DNA of 64,000 nt from DASUHT01 sp038230835 (GTDB lineage Bacteria; Actinomycetota; Thermoleophilia; Gaiellales; JAICJC01): the NCBI GenBank assembly GCA_038230835.1, contig JBBRMM010000004.1:180166-244165 (forward strand), written 5' to 3'. A program made the position numbers and the translations under genes. This document shows, piece by piece, positions 17,102 to 24,506 of this stretch (position 1 is the stretch's first letter; every line of letters starts with the position of its first letter). Below the pieces are notes generated by a model. It was not told the DNA's origin and made no database searches. It worked only from the letters and a program-made list of their open reading frames with translations.

Positions 17102-17130
17102 ACTGTAGCGATCCGGGCGAACGGCACGGA

Positions 17131-17809
17131 TCAGCCGCCCTGCCCCGGCTCGATCCGGTAACGGCGGACCGAGGGCTGCAGCAGGTCGGGGTAGCCGTCA
17201 GCGGCGAACGCCAAGAAGGTGCTCTCGAAGCCGGCGACTGAGAGCGGCCACGGTTCGATCGACACCGAGCCGCCGGGGCGCACCTCGAAGCACACCTCGA
17301 CGGCATCCTCGGACGCCGCAGGATGGACGCTCACCGCCCCCCGCGTAGTGCGCATCGAAGGACAGCGCGAAGCTGATCCGGTCGCACAGATCGGTGATGG
17401 CGTCCGCGCGCGCAAAGCGCCACTGCGCCCACTCGCAGGCGGCCTGCTGGGCGGCGATCTCGGCGTCCAGGTCTGCCGCCAGCGCCGCCTCGAGCGGTCC
17501 GGCCACCGCATCGGTCAGGCGGCGCAGGTGCAGATTCACGACCAGGTCGAGCACCGGGTCGTCGGTCTGGCGGCCGATCCCACGCCGGGTGACGGCGCAC
17601 CAGCGCTCCGCGCCCATCGCCAGCAGCTGATCGGAGTCGAACAGGCCGTAGGCGCGGTCGTGCTGGTCGACCCCGGCCAGGAACGATCCCGCCGGCAGCG
17701 GGGCCGGCTGGAACCGGTCGTTACCCCACAGGGCGGCGATCACCCCCGACACACGGGCGTGCTCGTGCTGGGGCACGATCAGGCCGCGATCACTCACCAT
17801 CCGAAACAT
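17131..17809 (-). pseudogene. DUF3891-like gene split by a frameshift
   Basis: The 5' part reads IVPQHEHARVSGVIAALWGN, then DQHDRAYGLFDSDQL and ISFALSFDAHYA, the pattern of DUF3891 proteins. The continuation (AVSVHPAASEDAVEVCFEV...SVRRYRIEPGQGG) is in a different frame. The switch falls at a run of six C/G (17337-17342). Rejoined, the protein would be about 225 residues. A TAGGAT box lies eight bases before the ATG (17818-17823). Either a real frameshift mutation or an indel error in the homopolymer. Confidence 0.75.
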
Positions 17810-17846
17810 CGGCCTCAATCCTATGGTCAGTAGACTGTCGGGCGCG

Positions 17847-18242
17847 ATGTGGACGCTCGTCCGGTTCCTGCACCTGACCGCCGCCGCCGTCTGGGTCGGC
17901 CTCCAGGCCGCCCTGTTCCTGTTCGTGCCGCTGCTTCGCCGGGCGCTGCCGCCCGAGCAGGTGCGCCCGATCGTGCGCGGGATCGGCAAACGGCTGGCGC
18001 TGGTGTCGGCCGTGGCGGTGCCCATGCTGCTCGCCACCGGAGCCGCCCTGGCGGCGCACGAGGTGCCGAGCTCCAGGTCGGGATGGGTGATCGCCAAGGT
18101 TGCGATCCTGGTCGCGGTCGCCGCCCTGCTCGGCGGCCACGCGCTGGCTCGCACGCCGCGGCAGCGGATCGCCGCATCGGCACTGATGCTCGTGCTCAGC
18201 CTGGTCGCGATCGCCGTCGGCGCGTATCTGGCGGAAGCATGA
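17847..18242 (+). CDS. CopD-like four-helix membrane protein
   Basis: 131 residues, four predicted membrane helices. The first, FLHLTAAAVWVGLQAALFLF, has the His-x6-W pattern found in copper-resistance-D and related heme/copper membrane proteins. An ATG eight codons upstream lies before the TAGACT -10 box (17831-17836), so this internal ATG, ten bases after the box, was chosen. Divergent from the DUF3891 gene, coupled to the next small gene by an ATGA overlap. Confidence 0.75.
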   Translation: MWTLVRFLHLTAAAVWVGLQAALFLFVPLLRRALPPEQVRPIVRGIGKRLALVSAVAVPMLLATGAALAAHEVPSSRSGWVIAKVAILVAVAALLGGHALARTPRQRIAASALMLVLSLVAIAVGAYLAEA

Positions 18243-18400
18243 CCCCGACCGACCCGCCCCAGCCGGTCGCCTTCTGCCCGTACTGCGGGCAGGCGCTGGG
18301 GTGGTTCTTCGGCGCCAGGGTGGACGATGACGCGGTCGTCTGCGACCGCTGCGGGGAATGTTTCCGGGTAACGCGCGTTGAAATTGATGAGACTGACTAA
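18239..18400 (+). CDS. 53-residue double-CxxC zinc-ribbon protein
   Basis: Contains FCPYCGQALGW and VVCDRCGECFRV, a four-Cys zinc ribbon with one more Cys. ATG overlaps the previous stop (ATGA). Function unknown; the ribbon resembles those in small transcription or rubredoxin-like accessory proteins. It precedes trxB by 36 bases on the same strand. Confidence 0.75.
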   Translation: MTPTDPPQPVAFCPYCGQALGWFFGARVDDDAVVCDRCGECFRVTRVEIDETD

Positions 18401-18436
18401 CGTTCCACTACCTCTGAACGACGTGACTGGAGAGCG

Positions 18437-19396
18437 ATGAGCGACATCCGAGACGTGATCATCATCGGCGGAGGGCCGGCCGGGTACACCGCCGCCCTGT
18501 ACGCCGCGCGCGCCAACCTGCACCCGCTGGTGTTCGAGGGGTTCGCGTTCGGCGGGCAGCTGATGATCACCTCGGACGTCGAGAACTACCCCGGATTCGT
18601 CGACGGCGTGATGGGGCCCGAGCTGATGGCCACCATGCGCAGCCAGGCCGAGCGCTTCGGCGCCGAGCTGGTGTCCGACGACGTCACCCGGGTTGACTTC
18701 TCCTCGCAGCCGCTGCGCGTGTACCTGGGCGACGAGGAGCACCGCGCGCGCTCGGTGATCATCGCCACCGGAGCCACCGCCCGCCAGCTGGGCCTCGACA
18801 GCGAGCGGGCGTTTCAGGGACGCGGCGTCAGCTACTGCGCGGTGTGCGATGCGGCCTTCTTCCGCGACCAGGACGTGGTTGTGGTGGGCGGCGGCGACTC
18901 CGCCTTCGAGGAGGCGAGCTTCCTGGCCAAATTCGCCCGCAAGGTGACGCTGGTGCATCGACGAGAAGAGTTCCGTGCGTCGAAGATCATGATCGACTAC
19001 GCCCGCTCCAAGGAGAACCTGGAGCTGGTCACGAACGCGGTCGTGACCGACGTGATCGGGGCCGACGGCGGGAAGGTGACCGGCGTTCGGCTGACCGACA
19101 CCGTCACCGGCGAGTCGAGCGAGATGGCCGCCGACGGGCTCTTCGTGGCGATCGGCCACGACCCGGCGACCGGCCTCTTCAAGGACATCCTGGACATGGA
19201 CGACGAGGGCTACCTGCTGGTGAAGCAGGGCTCGACAGCGACCAACATCGAGGGCGTGTTCGCCGGCGGCGACGTGGTCGACCACATCTACCGGCAGGCC
19301 GTGACCGCCGCCGGCATGGGTTGTATGGCGGCTCTGGATGCCGAGCGCTGGTTGTCGCACGCGCAGGCGCCGCCGGCCGCCGAAGCGGCCGCCTGA
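18437..19396 (+). CDS. trxB: Thioredoxin reductase
   Basis: 319 residues, the standard length. FAD-binding IIGGGPAGYTAALYAARA (residues 9-26), redox-active disulfide Cys134-x-x-Cys137 in SYCAVCDAAFF, NADPH-binding VVVVGGGDSAFEEA, and the C-terminal FAD motif EGVFAGGDVVDHIYRQA. It reduces thioredoxin with NADPH in the cytosol. A GGAGAG Shine-Dalgarno precedes the ATG. No thioredoxin gene is adjacent. Confidence 0.96.
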   Translation: MSDIRDVIIIGGGPAGYTAALYAARANLHPLVFEGFAFGGQLMITSDVENYPGFVDGVMGPELMATMRSQAERFGAELVSDDVTRVDFSSQPLRVYLGDEEHRARSVIIATGATARQLGLDSERAFQGRGVSYCAVCDAAFFRDQDVVVVGGGDSAFEEASFLAKFARKVTLVHRREEFRASKIMIDYARSKENLELVTNAVVTDVIGADGGKVTGVRLTDTVTGESSEMAADGLFVAIGHDPATGLFKDILDMDDEGYLLVKQGSTATNIEGVFAGGDVVDHIYRQAVTAAGMGCMAALDAERWLSHAQAPPAAEAAA

Positions 19397-19447
19397 CCGG
19401 TCCGGAGGCACACGGTACCGGCGCCCGCCTTGGCTACTCTGAGAGGC

Positions 19448-19915
19448 ATGCGCTACTTCATCTGCCCCAACTGCCGCACCAGGGCGCTGGACGACGACGG
19501 CAAAGCCGGGTTGACCCATCAGCCTGTCGGCTGTGCGCGCTGCGGCTTCGGTTACCTGTTCGAGATCCTCGAGGACTACTACCCGCCGGCCGGCGCCGGG
19601 CTGATCACCTGCGACCGTGACGGCCGGGTGCTCTCGTGCGGGCGGGGCGTGTTCGAGCTGACCGGGTACTCCGAGCGCGACGTGATGGGCAAGCCGCTGG
19701 CCGAGGCGTTCGGGCTGCGGGGCACGGCCGCCGACCAGGACCCGATCCCGGTGGTGCTCGAGTGGGGCGTCCGCAAGCTCGACCAGCACATGGTGATGCG
19801 CCACCGCTCGGGCATCGAAAAGCGGATCCGCGTCGACCTCTTCCCCGCCTACGACGACGACGGCGGGCTGCTGGCGTCGCTGGCGTTCGACAACGTCTCC
19901 TCGACCAGAGCCTGA
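19448..19915 (+). CDS. Zinc-ribbon plus PAS-domain protein
   Basis: 155 residues. The first 40 hold CPNCRTRA and GCARCGFGYLFEI, a CxxC...CxxC ribbon; the rest is a PAS domain (ITCDRDGRVLSCGRGVFELT...GYSERDVMG, KRIRVDLFPAYDDDGGLLA). Likely a small ligand- or redox-sensing regulator with no attached output. A TACTCT box (19435-19440) lies seven bases before the ATG. Its last 67 bases overlap the convergent gene on the other strand. Confidence 0.8.
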   Translation: MRYFICPNCRTRALDDDGKAGLTHQPVGCARCGFGYLFEILEDYYPPAGAGLITCDRDGRVLSCGRGVFELTGYSERDVMGKPLAEAFGLRGTAADQDPIPVVLEWGVRKLDQHMVMRHRSGIEKRIRVDLFPAYDDDGGLLASLAFDNVSSTRA

Positions 19916-20163
19916 AACCGCTCGACAACCGCGAGCTGCCGCAGCCGCCGCTCGAGCAGTCGCCGCTCCGCGTCCTCGTCGGCACCGGTGAGCACACCCA
20001 AGGCGTCCAGCACGGCCGCGTCACGCGCACCAAGCCGCCCGCGCGCGTCGCGCTCGAAGCGCGCCCACGCGATCCGCGTGCGGGCGCCGTCCAGATCGTC
20101 GCGCAGCCGCTCGGCGCTGCGCGAGAGCCGGTCGGCGTACAACTCGAGTTCGATGCGTCCCAT
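19849..20163 (-). CDS. 104-residue helical protein of unknown function
   Basis: Starts MGRIELELYADRLSRSAERL and is predicted almost wholly helical with many Arg/Glu/Leu heptads. No motif recognised. Longer starts upstream would run into the next promoter, so the ATG at 20163 was chosen. Its 3' end overlaps the PAS gene tail by 67 bases, so coding status is moderately sure. Confidence 0.55.
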   Translation of the reverse strand: MGRIELELYADRLSRSAERLRDDLDGARTRIAWARFERDARGRLGARDAAVLDALGVLTGADEDAERRLLERRLRQLAVVERFQALVEETLSNASDASSPPSSS

Positions 20164-20241
20164 GCCGCCAGCATGCCGGCCGACCCCGTCACGGCACAAG
20201 ACGTGCGGTGTGCCGGGAGTGTCCCGAAACTGGAGCGCGTG

Positions 20242-20270
20242 TTGCCGCCCCGACCGAGGTGCAGTAGCCT
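20242..20270 (+). promoter_or_regulatory. Sigma-70-type promoter
   Basis: -35 TTGCCG (20242-20247), 17-base spacer, -10 TAGCCT (20265-20270), facing the ABM-like gene 36 bases on, which has a perfect AGGAGG (20295-20300) six bases before its ATG. Confidence 0.6.
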
Positions 20271-20306
20271 TGTGCACTCGTACCATCCGCTACCAGGAGG
20301 CAGGCT

Positions 20307-20615
20307 ATGCACACGAGCATCCGCCGCTACCGCATCGATGTCGGCTCGGCCGACGAGGTGAAGCGCATGGCGATCGAGCACTTCGTGCCCAAGCTGCGCA
20401 GGGAGCCGGGATTCGTCAGCTACCAGATGCTGCACTCGGACGACGGCTCGATCACGTCGATCACGAGCTTCGCCGACGCGGAGGCCGCCGAGCGATCCAG
20501 CGAACTTGCCGCCGAGTTCGTGCGCGAGCGCCTCGGCCATCTGCACATCACCCGCACCGAGGTCATCGGCGGCGAGGCGCTGGTCAACGAGACCGGTTCG
20601 ATGACGCACGCCTAG
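20307..20615 (+). CDS. ABM-like small monooxygenase-fold protein
   Basis: 102 residues. MHTSIRRYRIDVGSADEV, LRREPGFVSYQMLHSDDGSI and ITSFADAEAAERSSELAAEF follow the ferredoxin-like strand-helix pattern of antibiotic-biosynthesis-monooxygenase proteins. Such dimers include quinol monooxygenases and heme-degrading enzymes, but most are uncharacterised. The 3' end overlaps nth on the opposite strand by 32 bases. Confidence 0.75.
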   Translation: MHTSIRRYRIDVGSADEVKRMAIEHFVPKLRREPGFVSYQMLHSDDGSITSITSFADAEAAERSSELAAEFVRERLGHLHITRTEVIGGEALVNETGSMTHA

Positions 20616-21261
20616 AGGGGACGAGGATCGCCGACGGGCACAGATCGGCGACCGGGCACTCGCCACAGCGAGGTCGACGCGCGTCGCACACCCGGCGGCC
20701 GTGGAAGATCAAAACGTCGGTCACCTCCAGCCAGCGCTCGCGCGGGTACAGGCCCATCAGCACCCGCTCGACCTTGACCGGGTCGGTGTGACGGGTCAGC
20801 CGCAGACGGCGCGCGAGTCGGCCCACGTGCGTATCGACCGCGATCCCCTCACGCCGGCCATAGGCGTTTGACGAGACGACGGCGGCGGTCTTGCGGCCGA
20901 CGCCGGGCAGCGTCACCAGATCCGCCATCGACTCGGGCACGCGCCCCTCGAAGCGCTCCATGATAACCGCGCAACAGCCGAGCACCGCGGCGGTCTTCTG
21001 GCGAAAGAATCCGGTCGACCGGATCAGTTCCTCGAGCTGCGCCTCGCCCAGCGCGAGATAGTCGGCCGCCGTGCGGCAGCGCCGAAAGAGCACGGCTGTC
21101 ACCAGGTTGACCCGCTCGTCGGTGCACTGCGCCGAGAGGATGGTCGCCACCAGCAGGTCGAGCGGCGTCGAGTAGTCCAGCGCGCAGCGGGCGTCGGGGT
21201 GCAGCGCGGAGAGCCGATCGAGGATCTCCACGGCCCGCTCGCGGCGGGCGGCGCTGCTCAC
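20584..21261 (-). CDS. nth: Endonuclease III (DNA glycosylase/AP lyase)
   Basis: 225 residues. Helix-hairpin-helix LPGVGRKTA (118-126) contains the catalytic lysine; catalytic Asp143 is in AVDTHVGRLARRL. The [4Fe-4S] cluster ligands are C192, C199, C202 and C208 (spacing C-x6-C-x2-C-x5-C). It removes oxidised pyrimidines in base-excision repair. The GTG start overlaps the addA stop (GTGA), making a three-gene repair operon addB-addA-nth. Confidence 0.96.
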   Translation of the reverse strand: MSSAARRERAVEILDRLSALHPDARCALDYSTPLDLLVATILSAQCTDERVNLVTAVLFRRCRTAADYLALGEAQLEELIRSTGFFRQKTAAVLGCCAVIMERFEGRVPESMADLVTLPGVGRKTAAVVSSNAYGRREGIAVDTHVGRLARRLRLTRHTDPVKVERVLMGLYPRERWLEVTDVLIFHGRRVCDARRPRCGECPVADLCPSAILVPSRRASSNRSR

Positions 21262-24200
21262 GTGTGGGACTCCAGGCCGGGGCCGGCGCACAGCAGTCCC
21301 AGTGCGGGACACTCCCGGCAGTGCGGCCCCGGCCGGGCGGCGAACCGGCCCGAGCGGATGTCGGCGATCGCGTCTCGCAGCTCCCGCTCGAGGGCTCCCG
21401 CCTGCTCGGCGGTGAACTCGCGTACGGCGATGGCGTCGGGCTGCTCCAGGAACGCGTAGGCGATCTCGACCTTGCGCGCACCCGAACGCAGCGCGGCCAG
21501 CGCGTAGGTGGTGACCTGAACGCCGTAGGACTCGTCCACCAGCTCGTCCGGGTGGCGCTCCCCGAGCCGGTTGGTCTTGTAGTCGACGACCAGCACCGAC
21601 TCCGGGTCGGTCCTGACCAGCATGTCCAGCCGGCCGCGGAAGAGCACCCCGGCGATCTCGAACGCGAACCCGACCTCGCGCCGCGCAGCACCGGTCTCGG
21701 CCACCCTGGCTGCCAGGGTCGACGAATGCCAGTTGGCGACGAACCCGGCGATCCGCCCGGCGTCGTCCTCGGTGGCGTTCGGATACAGCCCGCGCCAGCG
21801 ACCGTCGGGGCGTTCGAGCTCGAGGTGCACGGCGTCGCCGAGCTCGAGCGGATCCAGGCCCGGCGCTCCGTCGGCGGCGACCCGGTCGGCCTCGGGCAGG
21901 CCCAGCACCCGCTGGACGAAATAGCGGTAGCCGCAGCGTCGGTAGAGGGCCAGCGCGCTGTAGGAGAGCCGCGCCAGCGCAACCGGCGGCGGTTGCTCCG
22001 GCGGCACCAGCGGCACCAGCACCTGCGGCATCCGGCCGCCCTCGGCGAACAGGGCGAGCTGGTCGCCGATGCCCTCGCCGAGCTGCGTGCCTGCAGGCGT
22101 CGTCGTCACCGGCGGTGCATCACTCGGGCGGTGGATCCGGACGCGCAGCCGCGCGCCGACACGATCGTGATCACCCTCGTCGTCGAGCCCCAGCCCGAAC
22201 CCGTCGCAGATCTCAGCGATGGTCGTCTCGTCGCCGGGAGCCAGCGCGCCGCTGACCACCAGGTGGCGGCGGGCGCGGGTGAGCGCGACGTACTGCAGGC
22301 GCCGCCCTTCCTCGGTCTCGGCACCCGCCTCGGCCGCAGCCACCTCGTCGAACCCCAGAGCACGTCGCATCGACCCGTCCACCGGGTCGGGCACCTTGAG
22401 CGCCACCCTGCCACCGGCATCGATCAGCAGATCCCGGCTGCGGCGTGCGCCCCGTTCCCGCCCGCAGTCGGCCAGCACCACCACCTCGAACTCGAGCCCC
22501 TTGGCGGCGTGTGTGGTCATGAGCACGATCGCCCCCTGATTCTCCTCCGCCACGGCCGCGTCGCCCTCGCGGGTGGCCAGTGCCGCCTGGTCGTCGCAGA
22601 AGCCGATGAACCCCTCCAGGTCGGGCCCGCGGAGGGACTCGAAGTCACCCGCCAGCCGCGCCAGCTTGCGCACGTTGGCCATCCGGCGGTCGCCGTCGGG
22701 CTGGGCGAGGCAGGCCAGGTCGTAGTCGTGGTCGGCCACGATCAGGTCGACCAGCCGCTCCAGCCCGACCTCGCCACCGCGCACGGCCAGCCGGGCGAAC
22801 CGCTGCGAGAACGCCGCCGCCAGACGGCGCTCGTCCGGCCCCAGGCCCTCCGGCAGCTCGTCCCGCTCGAAGACCGTGAAGATCGGCCGCTTGGGCGCGC
22901 CGCGGCGGATCGCAAGCAGGCCGTCGTTGGAGATGCCGACCAGCGGCGACGCCAGCACCGAGAGCAGGGCGATGTCGTCGTAGCGGTTGCGGAGGAGCCG
23001 CAGGTAGGCCAGCAGGTCGGCCACCTGCTGCTGGGCGTAGTACCCGCGCCCGGTCGTGCGGACGGTGGGCAGGCGACGGGCGCGCAGCGCGGCCTCGAAC
23101 ACCGCGGCGTCGGTGCCGGCCTCGAACAGGACGACGATCTCGCCGGGGAGCACGTGCTCGGTCTCCACCAGCTCGAGCACGCGGGCGGCGAGCTGCTCGG
23201 CCTCCGCCTCGCGCCAGCTGCGGCCCGCGTCGGGAAATCCCGTTTTGTCGGTCAGCAGCAGCTCGACGTGCCCGTCCGCCGGCGGATCACCGTCGAACGC
23301 CTGCTCCGCCACCAGCGGTGTGTAGCGGTCGCCGAAGGTGGCGGCGAAGAGGGTGTTCACGGCATCCAGCACGTGCGGTCGGGAGCGGTAGTTGCGGGTC
23401 AGTGAGACGGCCTCGGCACCGGCGGCGGCCCGCCGCTCGCGGTACACCGCGACGTCGGCATGCCGGAAGCGGTAGATCGACTGGAACTCGTCGCCGACCA
23501 GGAACAGCCGCCCGCCGGCGACCTGGTCGATCAGCTCCACCTGCAGCCGGTTGGTGTCCTGGAACTCGTCCACCATCACCTCGGCGAAGCGCTCCCGATA
23601 GGCCGCGGCGAGCTCGGGCGCCCGCTCGAGCAGATCGCGTGCGCGCAGCTCGAGGTCGGCGAAGTCGACCAGTGAGCGGCGATCCTTCAGCTCCTGATAC
23701 GCGGCGGAGAACTCGCTCAGCAGACGGTCGAGCAACGCCAGATCGGTCATCGCCGCAGCGTCGCGGGCGGCCTCCTCGAGCGCGTGCCGGGCGGCGTTGT
23801 AGGCCTTGTAGCGATCGGTGTTGCGAACCGCGAAGGCGCTCAGATCGGCCAGTGCAGCGGCATCGGGCTGGGTGTCGATCAGCGCGGCGAGTGCCAGCGC
23901 CTCGGGCTGCTCACCGAGTCCGGCACAGGCGGCGAGGGCCGCCCGCATCGCCCCCGCGATGTCCGGCTCGCGATGCGCCACCAGCCCGACCGCCCGGCCG
24001 GCGCTGCGCAGGCGTTCGAAGGCGTCGCACAGAAGCTCGCGCAGGCGGCGCCGGGAGTAGGCGGCCAGCAGGTCGAGCCGGCGCTCGTCGGCGTCCGCCA
24101 GGTAGCGTTCGAGGGCCAGGTCGAATGCCTCGGACTGGAGCATGCGAGCCTGCACTTCGTCGGCCACCGCGAACCGTGGGTCGAGCCCGGCCTCGATCGC

Positions 24201-24506
24201 GTTGGCTCGCAGAAGGCGTGTACAGAAGGTGTGGATCGTCGAGATCCACGCCGAGTCCACCTGCCGCGACCGCTCGCCGTCCCCGCGCGCGATCAGCGCC
24301 TCGCGCACCCGCCGGCGAAGCTCCGAGGCGGCGCGGTCGGTGAAGGTGATGACCAGGATCCGGTCGAGCCCGGTGCCGGCGTCGATCCGGCGCAGCACGC
24401 GCTCCACCAGCACCGCGGTCTTACCGGTGCCGGCGCCGGCTGACACGAAGACGTGACCGTCCCGCTCGATCGCCTCGAGCTGCTCGGGGTTCCAGGGCCG
24501 GCTCAC
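21258..24506 (-). CDS. addA: AddA-like UvrD-family helicase/nuclease
   Basis: 1082 residues. Walker A SAGAGTGKTAVLV (22-34), Walker B MVDEFQDTNRL (311-321), motif III GDEFQSIYRFR (338-348), Q-motif near residue 9. The C-terminal PD-(D/E)xK nuclease contains VLVVDYKTN with Asp975 and Lys977. It also has a Cys in YRRCGYRYFVQR and C1063, C1066, C1073 near the end, an Fe-S-staple-like quartet more usual in AddB. With AddB it would resect double-strand breaks for RecA. The GTG start overlaps the addB stop; a longer upstream start is possible but would overlap addB by 50 bases. Confidence 0.9.
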   Translation of the reverse strand: MSRPWNPEQLEAIERDGHVFVSAGAGTGKTAVLVERVLRRIDAGTGLDRILVITFTDRAASELRRRVREALIARGDGERSRQVDSAWISTIHTFCTRLLRANAIEAGLDPRFAVADEVQARMLQSEAFDLALERYLADADERRLDLLAAYSRRRLRELLCDAFERLRSAGRAVGLVAHREPDIAGAMRAALAACAGLGEQPEALALAALIDTQPDAAALADLSAFAVRNTDRYKAYNAARHALEEAARDAAAMTDLALLDRLLSEFSAAYQELKDRRSLVDFADLELRARDLLERAPELAAAYRERFAEVMVDEFQDTNRLQVELIDQVAGGRLFLVGDEFQSIYRFRHADVAVYRERRAAAGAEAVSLTRNYRSRPHVLDAVNTLFAATFGDRYTPLVAEQAFDGDPPADGHVELLLTDKTGFPDAGRSWREAEAEQLAARVLELVETEHVLPGEIVVLFEAGTDAAVFEAALRARRLPTVRTTGRGYYAQQQVADLLAYLRLLRNRYDDIALLSVLASPLVGISNDGLLAIRRGAPKRPIFTVFERDELPEGLGPDERRLAAAFSQRFARLAVRGGEVGLERLVDLIVADHDYDLACLAQPDGDRRMANVRKLARLAGDFESLRGPDLEGFIGFCDDQAALATREGDAAVAEENQGAIVLMTTHAAKGLEFEVVVLADCGRERGARRSRDLLIDAGGRVALKVPDPVDGSMRRALGFDEVAAAEAGAETEEGRRLQYVALTRARRHLVVSGALAPGDETTIAEICDGFGLGLDDEGDHDRVGARLRVRIHRPSDAPPVTTTPAGTQLGEGIGDQLALFAEGGRMPQVLVPLVPPEQPPPVALARLSYSALALYRRCGYRYFVQRVLGLPEADRVAADGAPGLDPLELGDAVHLELERPDGRWRGLYPNATEDDAGRIAGFVANWHSSTLAARVAETGAARREVGFAFEIAGVLFRGRLDMLVRTDPESVLVVDYKTNRLGERHPDELVDESYGVQVTTYALAALRSGARKVEIAYAFLEQPDAIAVREFTAEQAGALERELRDAIADIRSGRFAARPGPHCRECPALGLLCAGPGLESHT

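Noticed and set aside
17198..19804. 868-codon minus-strand open frame
   Set aside because: It is antisense to trxB, the CopD-like and PAS genes over most of its length; only its last third (DUF3891) is real. Long open antisense frames are common at this GC content.
21264..23405. 713-codon plus-strand open frame
   Set aside because: Antisense to the AddA-like helicase, with Gln/His/Arg-rich composition typical of shadow frames.
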